From positions 12,004,169 through 12,068,168 of the forward strand of contig NC_087072.1 in the NCBI RefSeq assembly GCF_026151205.1: a stretch of DNA of 64,000 nucleotides, written 5' to 3'. Under the pieces are notes generated by a model. That model saw only the letters and a program-made list of their open reading frames with translations. It searched no databases and was not told where the DNA came from. Source of the stretch: Bolinopsis microptera. Lineage: Eukaryota > Ctenophora > Tentaculata > Lobata > Bolinopsidae. A program made the translations under genes and the position numbers. How positions within the stretch are numbered: position 1 is the stretch's first letter; each line of letters starts with the position of its first letter. This document shows, piece by piece, positions 1 through 11,700 of the stretch.

Positions 1-111
1 ATATTGCAATTACTTAACTTTCATTGAATAATAAACGAGCTTGTGAGCTTGTTGTAACAAGTAAATTGAAATCCCAAATTCCGCAGAGAAATATATGATT
101 TTGAACGTTAC

Positions 112-891
112 CTTTGCCCTTCTCGACGCTGATGGCTACATTGAACTCGTTTTTAGTTGGAACCAGACACTCTCCAAAGTCTCTTCCGAACAGCAGCCCA
201 TTCTCAACATAACCGATCTCCCAGCAGTGATCTTTAGCGTGGGGTCTGCGATATTAATATTACTATTACTACTACTAATACTAATACATAACCTATCTCC
301 CAGCAGTGATTTGAATTGAAGTGAAGACTCTATATTGAAGTGAAGACTCTATATTGAAGTGAAGACTCTATATTGAATGTTCAGAATCAATCATTATAAT
401 CTGGTGTGTTAACTGTAATAAAGCTAAACTAACCTGACGTATGCAATGTCGTAGTTCTTGGTGTCGATCATATTGAATGCCAATCCCAGGAAGCCGTAGC
501 TTTTGGAGTATTTCCCAAGATCTAACATTTTGAGGTCGGCTTTTGCCACGTACGTCTTTGACTTCCCGAAAGTTCCTGGACAATGTACAATTAAAGATTC
601 AGCTTGAGAGGTGCATTTCAGTTACAGAACTGTCCCAATCGTACAATCTCTGGGCTTCGCATAGTCACATCTAGAAATTAACAATATTTATAAGCGAAGA
701 ATATAAAACTGTAAAATAATAATCACCTTGTTTAGCAGCACCGTAGGTAGGGCTAGACACACAGAAGTCCATGTTCTTGATATCGGACACTGCCTCCTGA
801 CTGTAACTCCCATCATCCTCGTCTACCCTCCGCAAACAACCCGCCGTCTCAAACTTCTGGAACTCCGAGAAACAAGACAGTGCATCTCCAC
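112..891 (-). CDS. Partial three-exon gene, secreted concanavalin-like/LamG-like domain protein
   Basis: Three minus-strand exons, 727-891, 434-575 and 112-245, join in phase (1, 2, 1) with canonical sites: acceptor CACCCAG and donor GTGATT for the first, GTCCAG and GTTAGT for the second, TCGCAG and GTAACG for the third. The joined peptide has a Cys-containing lead, then a beta-sandwich-like stretch with 'GFLGLAFNMIDTKNYDIAYV' followed by 'RPHAKDHCWEIGYVENG'. The pattern D-x-x-N-Y-D-x-x-Y-V-R-P-H with a later G-Y-x-x-N-G is what I associate with LamG-like/3-keto-disaccharide-hydrolase-type concanavalin folds. That family call is from memory and tentative; the exon structure is much firmer. 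The gene continues past the left edge and its 5' end is not found. It is divergent from the lectin gene at 5.7 kb. Confidence 0.6.
314..378. repeat. Short tandem repeat, about 20-bp unit, three copies
   Basis: Three consecutive copies of gaagtgaagactctatatt lie in the intron between the second and third exons of the minus-strand gene. Confidence 0.7.
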
Positions 892-1983
892 CTGGGTGGG
901 CGTGGTCAGTGTCAAGTTGACGGACGGAGAGCATTATTGGAAATATAACTCAAACTGTGATACACGTCCAGTGTTCACCCTTCATTTCTATACGTTATTT
1001 ACATGGCTCCCTCTCCCAACTCATTCCTGATATGCCTAATGCCTAATGACCTATTGCCTATATAATGCATATATCTATCATGCTCGGTTTTATTGGACAA
1101 CACTGAATACAGGACTTTCGCCAGACTCACCTATTTCATCAGCTGACGCAAATACTTTAAAACTCAGACAAACAAAAATAAACGATCGGGTTAAAAACAT
1201 GGCACCCGTGTTATTCCCAGTAAACAAATTAAAAAAAACAAGTTGAAGTAATGACCAGGTGTACATGAGCAACTTGAAGACCGTCACCTCACAGAGAGAT
1301 GGGCCCACTCCCAGACAACTCACTCCCGGCCCTTCATCTTGATGATGATCGAATTAGTTGAGGTCAGTTTTAAAGTTGAGTAAGACAAAAGAACGTGTTT
1401 GTTTTCAGGCTCGAGCTACAGAGCTCACGTGACTAAGCGAAAAGCTTATTATTGGTAGATATGATAACCTGACACAGAGAATGGTACACTGGGTCTCATG
1501 GAATAGAGTGCCTTAGCTTCACATCTACCTTCACATCCAGCTTCACATCCAGCGTCAGTTATCAATCTTTAAACTTTAAACTTCAAGTTTGGGATTTATA
1601 AATAAAGGTAATTTGTGAAAACTTAGCGTTACATTCAGACTTCATTTATTTTAATAATATAATACGGTTCTAGAATGAAATTTCTATGAAACAGGAAAAC
1701 GTGCATTAATAAAAAATAGGCCGGACCTAGAATCAGAATGGTCTGCAGCTGCCTGCCTCTGGCAACCCTGAAGGAGGTTGTCGGAGTTGTCTATGTGGAG
1801 ATGATGGAGGCTAAGTGGCAAGTGAAATGAGGGGGAATGAGTAGACGCTCAAGTGCCAAGTGGACAATGACCAGAGATGATCACAAACTGCAGTAGGCAG
1901 TGATAAAGGGAGTGCGACAAGTCATCTTTAAACTGCGGACAGCGAGAAAGGGAGTGCGACAAGTCACCTTTAAACTGCAGTAT
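892..1983. other. Intergenic or intronic, no gene recognised
   Basis: No exon with convincing splice sites was found on either strand. A two-copy 42-bp direct repeat (core gggagtgcgacaagtcaYct) sits at 1895-1980, immediately before the inverted-repeat element at 1984. Confidence 0.5.
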
Positions 1984-2981
1984 AGGGTTGCAATTATCGG
2001 TACAAAATTTTGTATCGTGATAATCGATATTTTTTTCAAAATTATCGTGATAATATCGGTTATCGGCGATAAATTTGGCAATATAATTGAAGTAATATTT
2101 GTATGCACTCTGCATACTTGAATTATGCTCCTATGCTACGTTACATTGTAACAACATCATTATATAGTTACGAAATGACATAACAATGTAGCAATTATCA
2201 TTAATTGAATTTGATTTTCAAAAATGAAACATCGAGTCATGACAAATCTTTAATAACATTAATACTGGTAAAATTCGAACTTCGAAGATAGAAATCAAAA
2301 ACTTTGCAAAAGCATTATCTTGTGCTGATTGCTTTGTTAAAGAATCAATTGCAATATTGCCCTTTTATTTAACATGAACATTGAACAAGCCAATATTTCA
2401 TGAACAAAAATGTTTTTAAAGACTTATTGCTTCTAGCAAACATTTTTTAAAAGAAATCAGCATATATGCACGACGTATTTCTTTGATAGTGTCAGTTTCC
2501 TGCCTGTTAGCTGCGATCAGACCTATCTCCCGAGCAAGGGTATCTGTCCTTGCAACCGCAGTCGAATCGCTACCCTTATGAAGGTTTGATAATTCTTCAG
2601 CGGGATAGAATTGGAATATGGCATCTGAAATTGTGAGAGTCGCCTTTGAGTCCTGAGGGCCAATCGTCGAACTACTTGCGAAGCTCAATCGCTTTTTGTC
2701 TCTTTCTGCTGGTGCAGAGACTTAGAATTTAGTATCAAGGTTGACTTTGTGATCATTCTGTATTCTTGTCCTACATCTTCATCTAGAATACCGGGGTCCG
2801 AGTAGAACTTTACCAGCGATACGAAATGAAGGTTCTTTCTATTGACATATCGTGTACGTAGCATATCAAGAAGAGTTCGAGAAAGTGGCGAGTTAATCTC
2901 AGATCTCTTCTAGCTTGCTGTCAATAAACAAAATAATCACTTTTTGGGGAATTATCGCCGATAATATCGGTTGGCAACCCT
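1984..2981. mobile_element. Decayed DNA transposon with AGGGTTGC terminal inverted repeats
   Basis: The left end reads agggttgcaattatcgg and the right end, reversed, reads agggttgccaaccgatattatcgg. Subterminal ATTATCG-type palindromes are present at both ends. No transposase is legible in the 998 bp and no clear target duplication is visible. The AGGGTTGCCAA-type terminus resembles some hAT elements, which is only a suggestion. Confidence 0.5.
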
Positions 2982-2984
2982 AAT

Positions 2985-5684
2985 CTTGATAGCTTTGAGC
3001 AACTAAAGTTCGTGGCTTTCAAGTGTCACCATATTACTACACTAGTGAATTTTATAAATGCATAAGGTAAAACCTACAGGAGGACATGACAATTAGGGTT
3101 AAGTTTGACCCAATTTCTCGAGCTAACTAGGTTCTACCATGTGTCAGGAGCCGTTAAGACGCTTAATGTAAAGAGTCCACCCCGGGTTTGACCAGGTGAC
3201 ATTTAGATCCACCGCTGTAGTATCAGTTGTAATCTATCATACGTTCAATAATAAGTGTTCTACAGTGACCTGTTCTTAGTTGCCTGTTTATCGTTTTATA
3301 AAACTTGTATCGTTTTTATAGTTGACAATTCCATTTTTAATCAATCTTCAGTCAGGACTTTAAACCAGGGGAAGCAATCCATAATTGGCATCTGTACGGC
3401 AAATATAAAGTGGTGTGAAGTACACAGTACACACGTTCATCAAGTTATTCTGTTATACACACTTGTAAGTTTCTTCGTTAACAATAGCATCGCGATGCAA
3501 AGGAGAATATTTCAACTAATGTTAAGGTTTGCTGAGACCTATTGACGGGGCACGTTTTACATTTTCTTATTGTCCTGCTGGTTTATTGACCAGCCTCATA
3601 GAGCTAGCTCCGTGAGCCTGGTCAGCATACCTACAATTTATTGCATATTTTTTACACGCTAACCTAACCAGCTGATGGGCATATTGATTATCATGACATA
3701 AATGTTATTTATAATGAATCTGGTTACTACATTAAAACCCCAATTTACCGTGGAATTTTGACGGGTCACAGTTCAAATTTGAGTGAGCCAGGCTGTCAGT
3801 AGCTGTCTAGGACTAGGAGCTAGTCGGCTCGTAAATGTAAAAACTGCCGGATATTACCGGTGCTGGGGTTTCTCATAATGATCATAGTTCCATACATCTG
3901 TAGCTATTCCCACGATAGAAATCCTATCTTGATTCACGGCCGTGATGAATGGATTTCCAGTAGGATTTCCAGTAGAAGTGGATTTCCAGTAGATTTCATT
4001 CGAAGTCGAATCACTTCGGGCTTATTTTAATAGCTTTGAGCTATTGTAAACCAATTGCTCCTCTTCTCACTAACTATCGGACGATTTACCTACTAAAGTT
4101 CGTGGTTTTCGAGTGTCACTATACTACTATACTAATGAACGTTATAAATCAGAGATCCTGGTGGAACCTACAGGTGGACATGACAAGGATTAAGTTTCAC
4201 CCATTTTCCCGAGCTAACTGTCAATAAACTAAATAATCACTTTTGCTTGAGCGAACATGCTGTCTCTTTTACACAAAAACTCAGTTACATGTTTTTACTT
4301 TTTAGGCTAACTTAGTCTCTCCTGCATCCAGTTTTAGATTGCCTAGCTCCAAGTCATCTAAAATTCCGTGCACTGTATCAGATATCCGGTCATATCTCAC
4401 CAACATTCAACATACTGCACAGCGAGCTCCAACGGGTTTTGTAGTCTCGGTGCAGTCTGAGTTCCTTTCCGTGCTTCAACAAACAACAATAACTACGTCG
4501 TACCATACAACCATGCAGTGAGAAAGGAAGGCAGTGAGAAAGGAAGGCAGTGAGAAAGAGAGGCAGTGAGAAAGGGAGCGCGATGGCAACAGCTATCTCC
4601 GTATTTTCTTCAATTGTGTTGCAACAGAGTTTGAAGCTAAGCACCAACTTGTGGTTTGCCTAACTTGCTTATCTATTGCTCAATTGTCTTAGGGATATGT
4701 AAGAAATAAAGATAGCGCCGTGCTAGATAGTTTCAGTCAAAACAGCGAAATTTTAGTCGCGGAAAGCTGAAAATGTCCTATTAGGACATTTTCAAAAATT
4801 TCATTGCATCAAAGGTTTCTCCGGATATACAGCTTCCAGTAACTTGATGGCGACTTGAGTCACTCTCACCGACCTGGTGACCTCATTGATGAGACGGCAG
4901 AAAGGCTTCTTTTCAAAAAGCTTCAAAAATCTCTTCTTCTATTCTGATGATTTTCCGTTTATCAAAGCTTTTTTTGGGAATAAAACTTTCAGTGCCTCAA
5001 TCGTGTCTTGTGCCATGGTCAGCGACCTTGCTAGATGGTCATTAAAAAAAATTTAATCAAAACAGTGAAGTTTGGGTCGTGGAAAGTTTAAATCTGAAAA
5101 TTTCCACCGGTATATATTACGTAGGTATTAAAAACATGTCTGGCCGTATGCCAGTACGTATAGTACGACCTTAACCTTATCAGTTTATGGATGAACTGGT
5201 TTCCGTGTAGATTAAATATGTTATATATAATATAAATTGAAACTGGAGCTCAAAAAGTGCTAACTTGAATATAAGGGGATTTTTAACCTACATAGGTGAT
5301 GAGTTTGTGCATATTGATGGTAAATTTTGGATTTACATTATAAAATTACCAAATTACCACACTGCGATAAAACATAATTTGATTATTTCTCTAATAAAGC
5401 AGTTATCAAGGAACAGGTCCTTCAGTTTATCTGAAGAACTGTATTTTTATCTAACAGTGGTCCACAGACGTGTTTTTCAAAACTCAGCACTGACAACTGT
5501 GCTGTACTTGTGCTTTGGCCTCGTTGCAAAAAAGTGCAGTGAGTATATTATATTAAGATTCTACAGCGGGTCCCCAATAATAATAACATTATTTTAAATT
5601 TTGTAATCAAACATTATCTTAAATTTCGTAATCAAATTAAAACCTATTATATTTTGCAGGTCAGATAACGGAGTGCTGATAAGG
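2985..5684. other. Intergenic stretch with a duplicated ~190-bp segment
   Basis: The segment at about 2990-3130 recurs in diverged form at 4030-4215; both share ctaaagttcgtggYtttc and the acctacaggNggacatgaca block. The motif tgtcaataaacaaaataatc at 2920 also recurs at 4217. A 16-bp tandem repeat (gcagtgagaaaggaag, about 4 copies) is at 4516-4580. Open frames at 3255-3545 and 5265-5597 resemble nothing I know and are not annotated as genes. A 5' UTR exon of the lectin gene probably ends somewhere before the acceptor ttttgcag at 5659. Confidence 0.4.
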
Positions 5685-5793
5685 ATGAAGGGACATTACT
5701 CACTTCTTTATGACTCATGTTTCAAGATGTTGTTGCTAGTTTTATTAACCGTCGTACTCACGGTAAAGCCCAGCCATGCTGATTCGGACACAG
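5685..5793 (+). CDS. Signal-peptide exon of the multi-lectin gene
   Basis: The ATG at 5685 opens 36 codons. A hydrophobic core of Leu and Val ('[13 protein letters not shown]') follows a short polar lead, and a small-residue region (SHADSDT) suits signal peptidase cleavage. The exon ends ACAG|GTTAGT in phase 1. Upstream, ttttgcag at 5652-5659 is a good acceptor, so the first 25 bases are probably 5' UTR of the same exon. A degraded copy of this exon lies at 6519-6627. Confidence 0.75.
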
Positions 5794-8700
5794 GTTAGTA
5801 AATGTTTGTATGAAATTGTAGGTGGGCGTGTGTATAACACGTGGGCGTGTGTATTTGACACGTGGGCGTGTGTATAACACGTGGGCGTGTGTATAACACG
5901 TGGGCGTGTGTATTTGACACGGACAGAAATCCTAAAAATCCGATAATATCGAGTTTTCTGGAATTCGTTTTATACTTTTATACAGTAAAAATGTAAATAT
6001 AATCAAGTCCAATGATAGAAATTGCAATTGGACATCGAAAATACTAATAAAACTAGGAATCGGTGTGCCAGGTAATGGAAATATTTACTTCCAGGAACTT
6101 GGAGCAAGAACGCTGGTAAATATCTGAGCGGCTACAGCGCAGGAACCGCCAAATACGACAGTCTTCTGGAGGCTCAGAGCGAATGTCTCAAACGATCCGG
6201 TCAGTTTAAACTTGCAGTTAATTTGATGATAAATTAGAAAATTAATTGGTTATCTTGCAAAATTTAATATACAAAAGATATACAGAATCTCTGGTAAAAT
6301 ATCAATTCACCTTAAATGCCACCTTCTACTAGATTGTGGAGGTATCACATACGAGACCATATCCAAAAAGTTCACTCTTCGAAGAGGAGTCAACCTCAAG
6401 GACAGTCCCTCCAGTGAAATCTCCTGGATGGCTATCTCAAGTGATGATGAAGGTAACCAATTATTTCTAGCGCTAGATAGCTCTATACCAAAAATCAGTC
6501 CTCACTTCTTGAGTTCTTTATACTCACTTCTTTATGACTCATGTTTCAAGATTTTGGTGCTACTTTTATTAACCGAAAACCGTCGAACCCACGGTAAAGC
6601 ACAGCCATACTGATTCCGACACAGGTTGGTTATTTCGTTATGAATTCATGAATTGAAAGATTAAAAATGATGAATTTGAAAGTTATATCTAACGATTAGT
6701 TAATGATCATACTGAAAGTAGCGGTCAAACTCAGTTCAAATTCAACCATTCAGCTCCCTTACGTTTATCAATGAACAATTAAGGTTTTTCTAATATTGAC
6801 CCGGAGCTAGAGACTAGACAGCGATAAGACTGACGTTACCTCAGGTACTCTGACACTGGGACGTCACTACACATCCCGGCAATCAGGAGATGCCACTTTG
6901 GCAATTGCTGGTGCTACAGAGGATCTAGCACAGAGAGGATTCGACAACACTGTATCTCGGTATAAAATCGACGGAAACGAAGTATGGGAGTTCTATGATG
7001 AACCTAACTTTGAGGGTCTTCTGTTTACTGCTAAAGGGCCTATTGATTGGACTTGGGTTGATAGCAGATACAATGATATGGTCTCATCTGTTAGACAAGT
7101 CAGCGGTGAGTGGTGTTTAAACCTTGTTGATGTGTTATGTGGTGTTTAAACCTTGTTGATGTGTTATGTGGTGTTTAAACCTTGTTGATGTGTTATGTGG
7201 TGTTTAAACCTTGTTGATGTGTTATGTGGTGTTTAAACCTTGTTGATGTGTTATGTGGTGTTTAAACATTGTTGATGTGTTATGTGGTGTTTAAACCTTG
7301 TTGATGTGTTATGTGGTGTTTAAACCTTGTTGATGTGTTATGTGGTGTTTAAACCTTGTTGATGTGTTATGTGGTGGTTAAACCTTGTTGATGTGTTATG
7401 TGGTGTTTAAACCTTGTTGATGTGTTATGTGGTGTTTAAACCTTGTTGATGTGTTATGTGGTGTTTAAACCTTGTTGATGTGTTATGTGGTGTTTAAACC
7501 TTGTTGATGTGTTATGTGGTGTTTAAACCTTGTTCATATGTTATGTGTTGTTTAAACTTTGTTCATGTGTTATGTGGTGTTTAAACCTTGTTGATGTGTT
7601 ATGTGGTGTTTAAACCTTGTTGATGTGTTATGTGGTGTTTAAACCTTGTTGATGTGTTATGTGTTGTTTAAACCTTGTTGATGTGTTATGTGGTGTTTAA
7701 ACCTTGTTGATGTGTTATGTGGTGTTTAAACCTTGTTCATGTGTTATGTGGTGTTTAAACCTTGTTGATGTGTTATGTGGTGTTTAAACCTTGTTCATAT
7801 GTTATGTGTTGTTTAAACTTTGTTCATGTGTTATGTGTTGTTTAAACCTTGTTCATGTGTTATGTGGTGTTTAAACCTTGTTGATGTGTTATGTGGTGTT
7901 TAAACCTTGTTGATGCGTTATGTGGTGTTTAAACCTTGTTGATGCGTTATGTGGTGTTTAAACCTTGTTGATGTGTTATGTGGTGTTTAAACCTTGTTGA
8001 TGTGTTATGTGGTGTTTAAACCTTGTTGATGGGTTATGAGGTGTTTAAACCTTGTTGATTTGTTATGTGGTGTTTAAACCTTGTTGATGTGTTATGTGGT
8101 GTTTAAACCTTGTTCATGTGTTATGTGGTGTTTAAACCTTGTTGATGTGTTATGTGGTGTTTAAACCTTGTTGATGTGTTATGTGGTGTTTAAACCTTGT
8201 TGATGTGTTATGTGGTGTTAAACCTTGTTGATGTGGTATGTGTTATGTGGTGTTTAAACCTTGTTGATGTGTTATGTGGTGTTTAAACCTTGTTGATGTG
8301 TTATGTGGTGTTTAAACCTTGTTGATTTGTTATGTGGTGTTTAAACCTTGTTGATGTGTTATGTGGTGTTTAAACCTTGTTGATGTGTTATGTGGTGTTT
8401 AAACCTTGTTGATGTGTTATGTGGTGTTTAAACCTTGTTGATGTGTTATGTGGTGTTTAAACCTTGTTGATGTGTTATGTGGTGTTTAAACCTTGTTGAT
8501 GTGTTATGTGGTGTTTAAACCTTGTTGATGTGTTATGTGGTGTTTAAACCTTGTTGATGTGTTATGTGGTGTTTAAACCTTGTTGATGTGTTATGTGGTG
8601 TTTAAACCTTGTTGATGTGTTATGTGGTGTTTAAACCTTGTTGATGTGTTATGTGGTGTTTAAACCTTGTTGATGTGTTATGTGGTGTTTAAACCTTGTT

Positions 8701-11700
8701 GATGTGTTATGTGGTGTTTAAACCTTGTTGATGTGTTATGTGGTGTTTAAACCTTGTTGATGTGTTATGTGGTGTTTAAACCTTGTTGATGTGTTATGTG
8801 GTGTTTAAACCTTGTTGATGTGTTATGTGGTGTTTAAACCTTGTTGATGTGTTATGTGGTGTTTAAACCTTGTTGATGTGTTATGTGGTGTTTAAACCTT
8901 GTTGATGTGTTATGTGGTGTTTAAACCTTGTTGATGTGTTATGTGGTGTTTAAACCTTGTTGATGTGTTATGTGGTGTTTAAACCTTGTTGATGTGTTAT
9001 GTGGTGTTTAAACCTTGTTGATGTGTTATGTGGTGTTTAAACCTTGTTGATGTGTTATGTGGTGTTTAAACCTTGTTGATGTGTTATGTGGTGTTTAAAC
9101 CTTGTTGATGTGTTATGTGGTGTTTAAACCTTGTTGATGTGTTATGTGGTGTTTAAACCTTGTTGATGTGTTATGTGGTGTTTAAACCTTGTTGATGTGT
9201 TATGTGGTGTTTAAACCTTGTTGATGTGTTATGTGGTGTTTAAACCTTGTTGATGTGTTATGTGGTGTTTAAACCTTGTTGATGTGTTATGTGGTGTTTA
9301 AACCTTGTTGATGTGTTATGTGGTGTTTAAACCTTGTTGATGTGTTATGTGGTGTTTAAACCTTGTTGATGTGTTATGTGGTGTTTAAACCTTGTTGATG
9401 TGTTATGTGGTGTTTAAACCTTGTTGATGTGTTATGTGGTGTTTAAACCTTGTTGATGTGTTATGTGGTGTTTAAACCTTGTTGATGTGTTATGTGGTGT
9501 TTAAACCTTGTTGATGTGTTATGTGGTGTTTAAACCTTGTTGATGTGTTATGTGGTGTTTAAACCTTGTTGATGTGTTATGTGGTGTTTAAACCTTGTTG
9601 ATGTGTTATGTGGTGTTTAAACCTTGTTGATGTGTTATGTGGTGTTTAAACCTTGTTGATGTGTTATGTGGTGTTTAAACCTTGTTGATGTGTTATGTGG
9701 TGTTTAAACCTTGTTGATGTGTTATGTGGTGTTTAAACCTTGTTGATGTGTTATGTGGTGTTTAAACCTTGTTGATGTGTTATGTGGTGTTTAAACCTTG
9801 TTGATGTGTTATGTGGTGTTTAAACCTTGTTGATGTGTTATGTGGTGTTTAAACCTTGTTGATGTGTTATGTGGTGTTTAAACCTTGTTGATGTGTTATG
9901 TGGTGTTTAAACCTTGTTGATGTGTTATGTGGTGTTTAAACCTTGTTGATGTGTTATGTGGTGTTTAAACCTTGTTGATGTGTTATGTGGTGTTTAAACC
10001 TTGTTGATGTGTTATGTGGTGTTTAAACCTTGTTGATGTGTTATGTGGTGTTTAAACCTTGTTGATGTGTTATGTGGTGTTTAAACCTTGTTGATGTGTT
10101 ATGTGGTGTTTAAACCTTGTTGATGTGTTATGTGGTGTTTAAACCTTGTTGATGTGTTATGTGGTGTTTAAACCTTGTTGATGTGTTATGTGGTGTTTAA
10201 ACCTTGTTGATGTGTTATGTGGTGTTTAAACCTTGTTGATGTGTTATGTGGTGTTTAAACCTTGTTGATGTGTTATGTGGTGTTTAAACCTTGTTGATGT
10301 GTTATGTGGTGTTTAAACCTTGTTGATGTGTTATGTGGTGTTTAAACCTTGTTGATGTGTTATGTGGTGTTTAAACCTTGTTGATGTGTTATGTGGTGTT
10401 TAAACCTTGTTGATGTGTTATGTGGTGTTTAAACCTTGTTGATGTGTTATGTGGTGTTTAAACCTTGTTGATGTGTTATGTGGTGTTTAAACCTTGTTGA
10501 TGTGTTATGTGGTGTTTAAACCTTGTTGATGTGTTATGTGGTGTTTAAACCTTGTTGATGTGTTATGTGGTGTTTAAACCTTGTTGATGTGTTATGTGGT
10601 GTTTAAACCTTGTTGATGTGTTATGTGGTGTTTAAACCTTGTTGATGTGTTATGTGGTGTTTAAACCTTGTTGATGTGTTATGTGGTGTTTAAACCTTGT
10701 TGATGTGTTATGTGGTGTTTAAACCTTGTTGATGTGTTATGTGGTGTTTAAACCTTGTTGATGTGTTATGTGGTGTTTAAACCTTGTTGATGTGTTATGT
10801 GGTGTTTAAACCTTGTTGATGTGTTATGTGGTGTTTAAACCTTGTTGATGTGTTATGTGGTGTTTAAACCTTGTTGATGTGTTATGTGGTGTTTAAACCT
10901 TGTTGATGTGTTATGTGGTGTTTAAACCTTGTTGATGTGTTATGTGGTGTTTAAACCTTGTTGATGTGTTATGTGGTGTTTAAACCTTGTTGATGTGTTA
11001 TGTGGTGTTTAAACCTTGTTGATGTGTTATGTGGTGTTTAAACCTTGTTGATGTGTTATGTGGTGTTTAAACCTTGTTGATGTGTTATGTTCCGTCAGTA
11101 CCGCAAAGATTTTAAACGCATAATGAACGAAAAGATGAGACTCAGTGTCGAAGATGATTCTGATTCTGCCCTTATTTCCAAAAAGTTTTGGACACACGTG
11201 AAATCAAAGTCTAAGTCGACTAGGATACCTGAAACGGTCCGATACGGTGATCGTTTTAGGAACACAACAGTTGAACAGGCTAACTTATTCAATGAATACT
11301 TCTATCAACAATTCTCCTCAAGTAGCTCATATGACATTGACATCGACATGAGCTCCAGTAACAATTTTATGGATTTGAGATTTCACGTGTTGGATGTTTT
11401 GTTAATTTTGAAAGGGGTTAAACCGGGTAAAGCCGCAGGTCCAGATGGTATCCATGGCACTGTGTTAAAAATTGTGCGAGCACTCTTGCAAAGCCTCTAA
11501 CCATGATTTTCAACAGCTCTTTTGTGACTGGATGTGTGCCGGAGGAATGGAAGCTTGCTTCTGTTGTCCCGGTACACAAGAAGGGTGAAAAAGGATCTGT
11601 TGAAAATTACAGACCCATCTCACTGACATGCTTAGTTATGAAAGTTTTTGAACGTTGTATTTCGAAAGAGTTGCTCGCAGCTTGTGAAGGGTTAATCGAC

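Noticed and set aside
95..319. Plus-strand 74-codon frame with hydrophobic end
   Set aside because: It is antisense to the supported minus-strand exon 112-245, and its Leu run comes from a tta/cta microsatellite.
7108..11090. CRISPR-like array of 29-bp repeats
   Set aside because: The repeats are directly contiguous with no spacers, and the genome is eukaryotic with introns; it is a minisatellite.
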